8,406 nucleotides of DNA from Desulfobacteraceae bacterium (lineage in GTDB: Bacteria; Desulfobacterota; Desulfobacteria; Desulfobacterales; Desulfobacteraceae). A model generated the notes under the pieces. It ran no database searches. It was not told where the DNA came from and worked only from the letters and a program-made list of their open reading frames with translations. Where the stretch lies: the NCBI GenBank assembly GCA_011390435.1, contig JAABSK010000106.1, positions 1-8,406 on the forward strand, written 5' to 3'. Position 1 is the first letter of the stretch; the number at the start of each line of letters is the position of its first letter. Shown here piece after piece: positions 1 through 5,629 of this stretch. Position numbers and translations under genes: made by a program.

Positions 1-102
1 AGATCCAATAAAAAACCATTTGAAGAAAGAAGCAATCCGGCTTTTTTCTTTTTTCCGGCCTCGCTGTTTGAGTACATCTGATTTTGATTTAATTTTAGCC
101 AT
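1..102 (-). CDS. N-terminus of an unidentified protein, partial (cut by the window edge)
   Basis: An open frame begins with ATG at 102 (reading leftward) and runs 34 codons to the window edge without a stop. An AGGA (complement of 106-109) lies 4-5 bases before the ATG. The visible residues are strongly basic (MAKIKSKSDVLKQRGRKKEK), then turn aromatic and hydrophobic from about residue 25 (SFFKWFFIGS). This is the pattern of a short cytoplasmic tail entering a first membrane segment, so a membrane-anchored protein with its N-terminus inside is a reasonable inference. It is divergent from hisI, with 176 bp between the two starts. The family cannot be named from so little sequence. A chance open frame cannot be fully excluded, but the ribosome site and composition favour a real gene. 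Confidence 0.6.
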   Translation of the reverse strand, partial: MAKIKSKSDVLKQRGRKKEKSRIASFFKWFFIGS

Positions 103-147
103 ATTATCCTGAAACGGTTTTAAAATGGATTCTTTTTTAAAAAGGGT

Positions 148-168
148 ATTATCAAATAACAGATTATA
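148..168 (-). promoter_or_regulatory. Candidate promoter -10 elements for the leftward gene
   Basis: Read leftward, a perfect TATAAT (complement of 163-168) and a GATAAT (complement of 148-153) lie 46-66 bases before the start codon at 102. Neither has a good -35 box at 16-18 bases. The whole 103-278 gap is AT-rich and probably drives both divergent genes. The call rests on -10 similarity alone. Confidence 0.3.
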
Positions 169-206
169 AGGCAACACTTATGGTAACGGAACAATTGTTT
201 TTAAAA

Positions 207-235
207 TTGACTTTTCAAACAAAGTCGGGTATTTA
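207..235 (+). promoter_or_regulatory. Candidate sigma-70 promoter of the hisI-hisG-engB-era unit
   Basis: TTGACT (207-212) and TATTTA (230-235) are separated by 17 bases, with predicted transcription start near 242 and a leader of about 37 bases. The -35 is close to consensus; the -10 matches only its first three positions. A TGATAAT at 245-251 is a possible alternative -10. No His-codon leader peptide or terminator/antiterminator pair is visible, so classical his attenuation is not supported. Confidence 0.4.
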
Positions 236-278
236 GTAAGGTTCTGATAATAAAAGAATAAAGGAAGACAGGATTGTC

Positions 279-653
279 ATGGTAACACTTGATTTTAAAA
301 AAAACGGGGGGCTGATTCCCGCTATTGCACAGGACTGCGAGTCAGGAGAGGTTTTGATGCTGGCCTATATGAACCAGGAAGCATTTGAAGAAACCGTCAA
401 AAGCGGCAGGGCAACTTATTACAGCCGATCCCGCAAAACATTATGGAAAAAAGGGGAAACCTCAGGTCATGTGCAGCATGTCAGGGAGATCCGGGTGGAT
501 TGTGACAGCGACACCGTCTTGCTGAAAGTGGATCAGGTGGGCGATGCAGCCTGTCACAAAGGTTATAAGAGCTGTTTCTTCTCAATTGTGCAGGCAGATG
601 AGCTGAAAATTGTTGAACCGAAAATTTTTGATCCTGAAAAGGTATACAGATAA
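279..653 (+). CDS. hisI: Phosphoribosyl-AMP cyclohydrolase HisI
   Basis: Third step of histidine synthesis: opens the adenine ring of phosphoribosyl-AMP to give ProFAR, in the cytoplasm. At 124 residues this is the stand-alone cyclohydrolase, without the HisE pyrophosphohydrolase domain fused in enterobacterial HisIE. The family signature is complete: KKGETSGH at 57-64, the metal-binding D74-C75-D76-x-D78 cluster, and C92-H93 with C99 (CHKGYKSCF). Known family roles give zinc to the three cysteines (75, 92, 99) and magnesium to the aspartates. ATG at 279 is preceded by AAGGAAG (261-267) and AGGA (270-273). The stop is followed directly by the hisG ATG (TAAATG), so the two are probably co-translated. 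A separate HisE would have to be encoded elsewhere. Confidence 0.97.
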   Translation: MVTLDFKKNGGLIPAIAQDCESGEVLMLAYMNQEAFEETVKSGRATYYSRSRKTLWKKGETSGHVQHVREIRVDCDSDTVLLKVDQVGDAACHKGYKSCFFSIVQADELKIVEPKIFDPEKVYR

Positions 654-1529
654 ATGAAAAAAGTACTCAAACTGGGCATCCCAAAGGGGAGCCTTCAAAA
701 CGCGACCATCAATCTTTTTGCGCATTCCGGCTGGAAAATCAATGTCAACGGCAGAAGCTATTTCCCGGATATCAACGATGACACCATTGAATGTGCCTTG
801 TGCCGTGCTCAGGAAATGTCCATTAATGTGGAAAGCGGTATCATTGATGTCGGCCTCACCGGTCTGGACTGGATTGCAGAACATGAATCCGATATTCATG
901 TGGTGGCAGATCTGATGTATTCAAAAGTCAGCGCACGGCCGGCCCGATGGGTGATTGCCGTGGCAAGCGATTCCCCGATCCAGACACTTGAAGACCTGCG
1001 AGGAAAAACCATCTCAACTGAACTGGTGAAGTTTACCAAACGGTTTTTTGAACAGCGGAATATTGACGTGAACGTTAAGTTTTCCTGGGGGGCCACTGAA
1101 GCGAAAATTGTTTCCGGTCTTGCAGATGCCATTGTAGAGATCACTGAAACCGAAAGTACCATTCGGGCCCATAATCTGAAGGTGATTCACGAAGTGATGG
1201 AAACCAACACCCAGTTGATCGCCAACAAGAAATCCTGGCAGGATCCGGAAAAACGGGAGAAAATCGAACAGATCGCACTGTTGCTCAAGGCAGCGCTGGT
1301 GGCAGACAAGCTGGTGGGCATTAAAATGAATGTACCTGAAGATCGCCTTGACCGGATTGTGGAGATTCTGCCCAGCCTGAATGCCCCGACAGTGGCCTCC
1401 TTGTATAAATCAGACTGGTATTCCGTGGAAAGTGTTGTGGGGACGGAAATGGTGCGGGACCTGATTCCCAGACTGCTCAAAGCCGGTGCTGAAGGCATTA
1501 TCGAATACCCATTGAACAAGGTGTTGTAG
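654..1529 (+). CDS. hisG: ATP phosphoribosyltransferase HisG, long form
   Basis: First and committed step of histidine synthesis: joins ATP and PRPP to give phosphoribosyl-ATP. At 291 residues it is the long form, with two periplasmic-binding-protein-like catalytic lobes and a C-terminal ACT-like regulatory domain (about 217-290, ending GAEGIIEYPLNKVL). Long-form enzymes are hexameric, feedback-inhibited by histidine through that domain, and need no HisZ. Visible motifs are GIPKGSL (8-14), DVGLTGLDWI (65-74), STELVKFTKRFF (121-132), GATEAK (146-151) and GLADAIVEITETESTIRA (155-172). The last is the PRPP-binding loop, where most relatives have ETG and this protein has ETE (E167). The gene abuts hisI with zero spacing and ends 1 base before the aminotransferase start. 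Confidence 0.96.
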   Translation: MKKVLKLGIPKGSLQNATINLFAHSGWKINVNGRSYFPDINDDTIECALCRAQEMSINVESGIIDVGLTGLDWIAEHESDIHVVADLMYSKVSARPARWVIAVASDSPIQTLEDLRGKTISTELVKFTKRFFEQRNIDVNVKFSWGATEAKIVSGLADAIVEITETESTIRAHNLKVIHEVMETNTQLIANKKSWQDPEKREKIEQIALLLKAALVADKLVGIKMNVPEDRLDRIVEILPSLNAPTVASLYKSDWYSVESVVGTEMVRDLIPRLLKAGAEGIIEYPLNKVL

Positions 1530-1530
1530 C

Positions 1531-2694
1531 ATGATGACGACCCCTGCAGACCGGTGCCAAGCCATTACACCATTTATTGTGATGGAAATTCTTGAGAAAA
1601 TTCATCAGATGGAGGCCCGGGGAATCGATGTCGTTCACATGGAGATCGGGGAACCGGATTTTAATGTGCCGGAATGCGTGAATCAGGTCAGCATGTCAGC
1701 CCTGTCCTCCAATGAGACCCATTATACCCACAGCCTGGGAGATATCCGTCTGAGAAAAGCCATCAGTCAATATCATCAGGACACCTATGGAACCTGTATT
1801 GATCCCGGCCAGATTCTGGTGACATCCGGGACGTCCCCGGCTATGCTGCTGCTGTTTTCAGCGCTTGTCAATCCAGGGGATGAAATTATTATCTCTGATC
1901 CCCATTATGCCTGCTATGCCAATTTTATCCAGTATGTGCAGGGCATTCCAGTGACGGTCCCTGTGTTTGAATCTGATGGGTTTGTGTTCACTCCCGAAGC
2001 GATCAGGGAAAAAATCACGCCCCGGACCCGTGCGATTTTTATCAATTCGCCGTCCAACCCCACCGGAACGGTGATTTCAGCAGAGCGGATGCGTCAGATC
2101 GTACAGATTGCCAGAGAGCACAATCTGTTCGTGATTTCAGATGAGATCTATCACGGCCTGGTATATGAGGGCAAAGAGCACTCGATTCTCGAGTTTACAG
2201 ATCAGGCGTTTGTGCTGAACGGGTTTTCCAAGCTGTTTGCCATGACCGGTCTGCGTCTGGGGTATCTGATCGCACCATTTTCTTTTATACGGGCATTGCA
2301 GATCCTGCAGCAGAATTTTTTCATCTGTGCCAATTCCATTGCCCAGCTTTCAGGAGTGGCTGCATTGAAAGAAGCCCGAAATGAAACTCAGCTCATGCGT
2401 GAGACATACAACCGGCGAAGGATTTATGTGATTGACCGATTGAAGCAGATGGGGTTTCACCTTCCGGTTGAGCCTGTCGGTGCCTTTTATGTGTTTGTCA
2501 ATGCAAAGCATATTTCCACAGATTCCTATGCACTGGCCCTTGATATCCTGGAAAAAGCCCATCTGGGAGTAACGCCGGGAATTGATTTTGGAAAGAACGG
2601 GGAAGGATACCTGCGATTTTCCTATGCCAATTCCATGGAGAATTTAAAAACCGGCATGGACCGGATGGAAGGATATTTAAATACCTTATCATGA
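1531..2694 (+). CDS. Class I/II PLP-dependent aminotransferase (substrate unknown)
   Basis: A fold-type I pyridoxal-phosphate enzyme of 387 residues, the usual length for AspB/AspC-like aminotransferases. The active-site set is complete: NSPSNPTG (172-179, N176), SDEIY (203-207, with D204 pairing to the cofactor nitrogen and Y207), the Schiff-base lysine K234 in NGFSKLFAMTGLRLGY, R242 for the phosphate, and R362 (LRFSYA) for the substrate carboxylate. The N-terminal GEPDF (40-44) is also typical. It lies 1 base after hisG, with AAGGTG (1518-1523) as ribosome site; ATG 1531 or the adjacent ATG 1534 could be used. Its place invites a HisC role, but the length and motifs look more like general aspartate/aromatic/alanine-type aminotransferases, so the substrate is left open. 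Its last bases overlap engB (ATGA). Confidence 0.92.
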   Translation: MMTTPADRCQAITPFIVMEILEKIHQMEARGIDVVHMEIGEPDFNVPECVNQVSMSALSSNETHYTHSLGDIRLRKAISQYHQDTYGTCIDPGQILVTSGTSPAMLLLFSALVNPGDEIIISDPHYACYANFIQYVQGIPVTVPVFESDGFVFTPEAIREKITPRTRAIFINSPSNPTGTVISAERMRQIVQIAREHNLFVISDEIYHGLVYEGKEHSILEFTDQAFVLNGFSKLFAMTGLRLGYLIAPFSFIRALQILQQNFFICANSIAQLSGVAALKEARNETQLMRETYNRRRIYVIDRLKQMGFHLPVEPVGAFYVFVNAKHISTDSYALALDILEKAHLGVTPGIDFGKNGEGYLRFSYANSMENLKTGMDRMEGYLNTLS

Positions 2695-3284
2695 TCATTA
2701 AAACCGTTGAGTTTGTGAAAAGTGCGGTCAAGCCTTCACAATACCCGGAATTTGAGTTTCCTGAAATCGCGTTTGCCGGCCGTTCAAATGTGGGAAAATC
2801 GTCGCTGATCAATACCCTGATCCAGCGCAAGGATATGGTGAAAACCAGTTCAAAGCCCGGATGCACCCAGTTGATCAATTTTTTTCTGATCAATGAGACC
2901 CTTTCCTTTGTGGATTTACCCGGCTATGGATATGCCAAGGTATCAAAAAAGATCAGGGCTCAGTGGCAGCCGATGGTCAATCTGTATCTGTCTCATCGTC
3001 AGTCGCTGATGGGGTTGATCCTTCTGGTTGATATCCGCCGGGATCCCGGCCAGGAAGAACTTGATATGACCCGGTGGCTGGAAGCCAATGGGATGCCTTA
3101 CCTGGTGGTGTTGACCAAGGCGGATAAGCTGTCCAGAACACAGCAGAAAAAACGGCAATCAGCCATATGTACCCAGTTGGGCCGGGAAGAAAATGCTGTG
3201 ATTCTCTTTTCTGCCAAAACCCGACAGGGGCGGGATACAATCTTAGATGAAATTGAGGCATTAATGGAATATTATGAAAACTGA
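2691..3284 (+). CDS. engB: Ribosome biogenesis GTP-binding protein EngB/YsxC (YihA)
   Basis: A small TRAFAC-class GTPase (197 residues, usual family length) that in studied bacteria is essential and acts late in 50S subunit assembly. GTP-binding motifs are in order: G1 GRSNVGKSS (30-38), G2 around T59 (KPGCTQLINFF), G3 DLPGYGYAKV (75-84), G4 TKAD (142-145) and G5 SAK (174-176). FAGRSNVGKSSLIN and DLPGYGYA are hallmarks of this family and separate it from Era and Der. One position differs from the common form: PGRTQ is PGCTQ (C58). The start overlaps the aminotransferase stop by 4 bases (ATGA). The nearest Shine-Dalgarno-like AAGGA (2669-2673) is too far upstream, so translation is probably coupled. 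The 3' end overlaps era by 11 bases. Confidence 0.97.
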   Translation: MIIKTVEFVKSAVKPSQYPEFEFPEIAFAGRSNVGKSSLINTLIQRKDMVKTSSKPGCTQLINFFLINETLSFVDLPGYGYAKVSKKIRAQWQPMVNLYLSHRQSLMGLILLVDIRRDPGQEELDMTRWLEANGMPYLVVLTKADKLSRTQQKKRQSAICTQLGREENAVILFSAKTRQGRDTILDEIEALMEYYEN

Positions 3285-4173
3285 ACAGACAGAACAACCG
3301 ATCCGTTCCGGATTTGTCGGCATTGTCGGCGCGCCCAATGCTGGCAAGTCAACGCTGCTCAACCAGGTGCTGGGTCAGAAAATATCCATTACCTCCAAAA
3401 AACCCCAGACCACCCGTGACCGGATTATCGGCATTGTGAATACAGTGGATGCCCAGATGATTTTCATGGACACTCCCGGCATTCATAAAAGCACCAGCCT
3501 GTTAAACCGGCGTATTGTGGATGCCGCACTGACCGCCCTGGAAGATGTGGATGTCATTGTTTTTATGGCAGATGCCGCTGCCCGGAATTTTTCAGCGGAA
3601 AAGATGATTGTATCACAGCTCAAAAATTCCCGGAAAACAGTTATTCTGGCGCTGAACAAGATTGATCTGGTCCAGAAGGCGGTTATTTATGAGCTGGTAT
3701 CAGACTTTGATCGTCTGCATGTATTCAAGGCGATCGTGCCCCTTTCCGCACAGAAGAATATCCAGGTGGACCGGCTGCTCAAAGAGGTTAAAACCGCTTT
3801 GCCTGAAGGGCCTCGCCTGTATCCTGAAGATACGTTTACCGATGTGTCAGAAAAATTCATGGTCAAGGAGATCATACGGGAAAAGGTTTTCAGGCTCACC
3901 GGGATGGAAATTCCCTATTCCAGTGCGGTGACAGTGGATGCGTTTGATGTGGAAAGCCGGTTGATTGTGATTCATGCCAGTATCCATGTGGTCAGAGATT
4001 CTCAAAAAGGCATTATTATTGGCAAAAAGGGGTCGATGCTGTCCCAGATCGGTTCCAAAGCCAGAAAAGATATTGAAGAGATGACCGGGAAAAAGGTGCT
4101 GCTCAAGCTGTTTGTTAAAGTGACCCGGGATTGGAACAGTAATGAACGGATTCTCAGTGAGTTCGGGTATTAA
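3274..4173 (+). CDS. era: GTPase Era
   Basis: GTPase with a C-terminal KH RNA-binding domain (299 residues, full length) that binds the 3' end of 16S rRNA and acts in 30S maturation; usually essential. Visible motifs are G1 GAPNAGKST (19-27), the switch I region QTTRD (45-49), G3 DTPG (66-69), G4 NKID (128-131), G5 SAQ (158-160), then the KH domain with GIIIGKKGSMLSQIG (246-260; the GXXG loop is GKKG 250-253) and the typical end FVKVTRDWNSNERILSEFGY. It starts inside engB (11-base overlap), implying coupled translation of two ribosome-assembly GTPases. In many proteobacteria era follows rnc; that partner is not in this window. The next gene may start inside its 3' end. Confidence 0.98.
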   Translation: MKTEQTEQPIRSGFVGIVGAPNAGKSTLLNQVLGQKISITSKKPQTTRDRIIGIVNTVDAQMIFMDTPGIHKSTSLLNRRIVDAALTALEDVDVIVFMADAAARNFSAEKMIVSQLKNSRKTVILALNKIDLVQKAVIYELVSDFDRLHVFKAIVPLSAQKNIQVDRLLKEVKTALPEGPRLYPEDTFTDVSEKFMVKEIIREKVFRLTGMEIPYSSAVTVDAFDVESRLIVIHASIHVVRDSQKGIIIGKKGSMLSQIGSKARKDIEEMTGKKVLLKLFVKVTRDWNSNERILSEFGY

Positions 4174-4504
4174 TCAGCCGATGGCGCCTGTCATGGAATC
4201 AAATTTTTCTTTTATTGATGAGGCCGTACTGAAAAAAGAGCGGGACAAGGCCAGGAAACTCAGAGCCACCCAGTGGTGGAAACGCAAACGGTCTGAGGGT
4301 GTCTGCCATTACTGCCGCCAGGTGTTTCCGCCCAAAGAGCTGACCATGGATCATCTGATTCCGGTTGCCCGGGGTGGCAGGTCTGAAAAATTTAATCTGG
4401 TGCCTTGCTGCAAATCCTGCAATACCCGCAAAAAACAGATGCTGCCGTCGGAATGGTCTGAATATATGGCCTGGATAGCGCCGCTGCGCCCGCAATCGGA
4501 ATAA
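4142..4504 (+). CDS. Small HNH endonuclease-family protein
   Basis: A 120-residue protein with a full zinc-stabilised HNH (beta-beta-alpha-metal) fold signature: CHYC (55-58), DHLIPVARGG (70-79, catalytic H71), N85, CKSCN (90-94) and a basic helix TRKKQ. Such folds cut or nick nucleic acid; the target is unknown. A helical, basic N-terminal segment (about 25-50, RDKARKLRATQWWKRKR) precedes it. The start is uncertain. ATG 4142 lies within era (32-base overlap) and has GGA at 4133-4135; ATG 4181 and ATG 4193 (giving MESNFSF...) are downstream choices without clear ribosome sites. I recall a similar small HNH family, with ELTMDH and GGRS motifs, widespread in Desulfobacterota and Geobacter, which suggests a vertically kept gene and not a homing intron. 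It is the last gene of the plus-strand unit. Confidence 0.88.
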   Translation: MNGFSVSSGINQPMAPVMESNFSFIDEAVLKKERDKARKLRATQWWKRKRSEGVCHYCRQVFPPKELTMDHLIPVARGGRSEKFNLVPCCKSCNTRKKQMLPSEWSEYMAWIAPLRPQSE

Positions 4505-4552
4505 AACAGTTCCGAACTGCAGGCACAGTGGAAACGGTCTGGTTTATTTTTT
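4503..4552. terminator. Weak terminator-like signals between convergent genes
   Basis: Read leftward, CAGTT-CGG-AACTG (complement of 4507-4519) is followed by TTTTAT, a short stem with a T run that could end the minus-strand transcript. Read rightward, AAAC-N6-GTTT (4532-4545) is followed by ATTTTTT, an AU-rich 4-bp stem that could serve the HNH side. Both stems are very short, so intrinsic termination is only a possibility. The gap between the two stop codons is just 39 bases. Confidence 0.25.
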
Positions 4553-5317
4553 ATTGCACAATCGATGAATGGTCTGGGCATGCCATTCGCCGCGACCGGA
4601 AAATGTGGGCTGGCCCAGATCCACCAGATGGCTTGCCACCTGATCAAATGTGGCGCCTTCTGCCCGCATGGTATGAATGATCTCCATGATTTTTTCCCGA
4701 CTGAGCAGTTTTTGCCCTGTATCTGCGGCAGGCGATATGGTGTTGTGGCTGACGGTTTTTTTCCGTTTACGAATAACGGTTCTGACCGGTTTGGCAGCTG
4801 CTGGTTGAACAGGCGTTGCCGGTGCTGCGGTTTCTGGCGACAGGGAGCTGATATAATGGTTTTGAAACGGTGTTTTGGGGCTGTCGGACGCAGCAGCCGG
4901 TGGTGCTGACGGGGCGGCAGTGTGTTCAGGCTGCGGGCTTTTCCCGAGATCTAAATGGCTGACAATCCGTTCGATGGCAATGGCCTGCCGTTCCAGCATA
5001 TCGGCTGTTTTTTCCTGAACCGTGATCAGATAGTCCTGATTTTTTGCCAGGGTTTCAATATGCAGGTTGAGGTTTTCAATGGCTTCAGCCAGCATGGAGA
5101 TGGTGGTCATCTCATCCACCGGCAGCTGATTTCCCGGCTGCTGGGTAACCGGCGGCCGTTTCATCTGGGAATTCCGGGTGTTGGGGTAGCCATTCCCGTA
5201 GGAATTGAACCGGGGTGAGCTGGTATAGTGATAGGAATTATCAAAATTTTTCCGCGTTTTGGGTGTGCGCGGTTTTTCAGCCTGCCCATTGCGAAGGCTT
5301 TGCAGAAAATCGTTCAT
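4544..5317 (-). CDS. Uncharacterised protein with coiled-coil-like middle and recombinase-type C-terminal helix-turn-helix
   Basis: 257 residues in four parts. The N-terminus (1-68) is polar, low in hydrophobics and likely disordered (NSYGNGYPNTRNS). Residues 69-122 are a continuous helical, heptad-like stretch (MLAEAIENLNLHIETLAKN...). Residues 128-177 are Pro/Ala-rich, followed by a basic patch (RTVIRKRKK, 179-187). Residues 205-256 (REKIMEIIHTMRAEGATFDQVASHLVDLG, QPTFSGRGEWHAQTIHRLC) match the general pattern of the helix-turn-helix of large serine recombinases (GxSxxxIAxxLNxxGIPTxxGxxWxxxTVxxIL). There is no recombinase catalytic domain. A DNA-binding adaptor or regulator is the inference; the name of the family is unknown to me. 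AAGGAGG (complement of 5330-5336) lies 12 bases before ATG 5317, rather far. Convergent with the HNH gene. Confidence 0.8.
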   Translation of the reverse strand: MNDFLQSLRNGQAEKPRTPKTRKNFDNSYHYTSSPRFNSYGNGYPNTRNSQMKRPPVTQQPGNQLPVDEMTTISMLAEAIENLNLHIETLAKNQDYLITVQEKTADMLERQAIAIERIVSHLDLGKSPQPEHTAAPSAPPAAASDSPKTPFQNHYISSLSPETAAPATPVQPAAAKPVRTVIRKRKKTVSHNTISPAADTGQKLLSREKIMEIIHTMRAEGATFDQVASHLVDLGQPTFSGRGEWHAQTIHRLCNKK

Positions 5318-5412
5318 TTCGGTCTATATCCTCCTTGGGACATTTGATGAACCTGACCGGATTTGTCAGATGACATTCGATCAGATATGGATCATAATTC
5401 AATTTACTGATT

Positions 5413-5441
5413 TTTCTAACGAAAGTTATGAAACAGTTCAA
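5413..5441 (-). promoter_or_regulatory. Candidate promoter of the leftward recombinase-tail gene
   Basis: Read leftward, TTGAAC (complement of 5436-5441) and TAGAAA (complement of 5413-5418) are 17 bases apart, each matching the sigma-70 consensus at four of six positions. The leader to ATG 5317 would be about 90 bases. The -35 box lies inside the inverted repeat 5432-5449. Confidence 0.4.
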
Positions 5442-5449
5442 TTACTGTT
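5432..5449. repeat. 18-bp inverted repeat, operator-like (AACAGT-N6-ACTGTT)
   Basis: Perfect 6-bp arms AACAGT (5432-5437) and ACTGTT (5444-5449) around TCAATT. The dyad covers the predicted -35 of the leftward gene, a usual place for a repressor operator. The arms are in the opposite order to an E. coli-type LexA box (CTGT-N8-ACAG), so SOS control is not implied. The binding protein is unknown; a chance dyad in AT-rich DNA is possible. Confidence 0.4.
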
Positions 5450-5493
5450 CGCTCAACATTAGGGTCTGATATATATCTATTTTTAACAGGGGA

Positions 5494-5522
5494 TTGTCAA
5501 GCTTTTTTTATGTTTTTATCTG
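5494..5522 (+). promoter_or_regulatory. Candidate queF promoter
   Basis: TTGTCA (5494-5499) and TATCTG (5517-5522) are 17 bases apart, giving a leader of about 100 bases before ATG 5630. A better -10, TATGAT, lies at 5578-5583 but lacks a good -35 at 16-18 bases; if used, the leader would be about 40 bases. Neither is decisive. Confidence 0.3.
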
Positions 5523-5617
5523 TTGGGCAACTATATGGTTTTTTAACCTTTTTATTCGTTTGAAACATGGTTTGCTTTATGATACATCCATATTTATTTT
5601 TTTGACATGTGAAATTC

Positions 5618-5624
5618 AGAAGGA
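5618..5624 (+). promoter_or_regulatory. Ribosome binding site that fixes the queF start
   Basis: AGAAGGA lies 5 bases before ATG 5630. An in-frame GTG at 5609 would extend the protein by 7 residues, but it would place this site inside the coding region and has no ribosome site of its own. ATG 5630 is therefore preferred. Confidence 0.75.
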
Positions 5625-5629
5625 CGATA

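Larger units (their letters stand above)
5318..5629. other. 312-base divergent intergenic region upstream of queF
   Basis: AT-rich non-coding gap between the divergent recombinase-tail gene and queF. It holds promoter candidates on both strands, an inverted repeat (5432-5449), a smaller inverted repeat CTGAC-N7-GTCAG (5353-5369) in the leftward leader, GTTGGGCAAC (5522-5531), and GGTT-TTTT-AACC followed by TTTTT (5537-5553). I looked for a preQ1 riboswitch before queF and saw no match to the preQ1-I core (C-rich loop plus A-rich tail) or to a larger preQ1 fold. No small gene with a ribosome site is visible. Confidence 0.7.

Noticed and set aside
180..236. An 18-codon open frame upstream of hisI with AAGG 8 bases before its ATG, as a possible his leader peptide
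   Set aside because: It has no His codons, lies mostly upstream of the predicted transcription start, and no terminator/antiterminator stems follow.
2873..2896. Direct repeat TGATCAAT twice within engB
   Set aside because: It encodes the family-conserved LINFFLIN segment, so it is explained by protein sequence and not by a DNA element.
4142..4504. HNH gene as part of a mobile intron, homing element or restriction system
   Set aside because: No intron boundaries, reverse transcriptase, methylase or insertion-sequence ends nearby. era is intact and the gene is packed into the operon.
4565..5218. Plus-strand open frames (4565-4909, 4955-5218) opposite the recombinase-tail gene
   Set aside because: The minus-strand frame is longer, has a strong AAGGAGG and a recognisable C-terminal domain. 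The plus-strand frames look like reverse-complement by-products.
5432..5449. A LexA (SOS) box
   Set aside because: The arms run ACAG...CTGT, the reverse of the CTGT-N8-ACAG order, and the neighbouring genes are not DNA-damage genes.
5450..5629. A preQ1 riboswitch in the queF leader
   Set aside because: No preQ1-I pseudoknot core or A-rich tail was found. The small dyads there (GTTGGGCAAC, GGTTTTTTAACC) do not form the known folds.
5609..5629. GTG 5609 as the queF start
   Set aside because: It would put AGAAGGA (5618-5624) inside the coding sequence. ATG 5630 sits 5 bases after that site.
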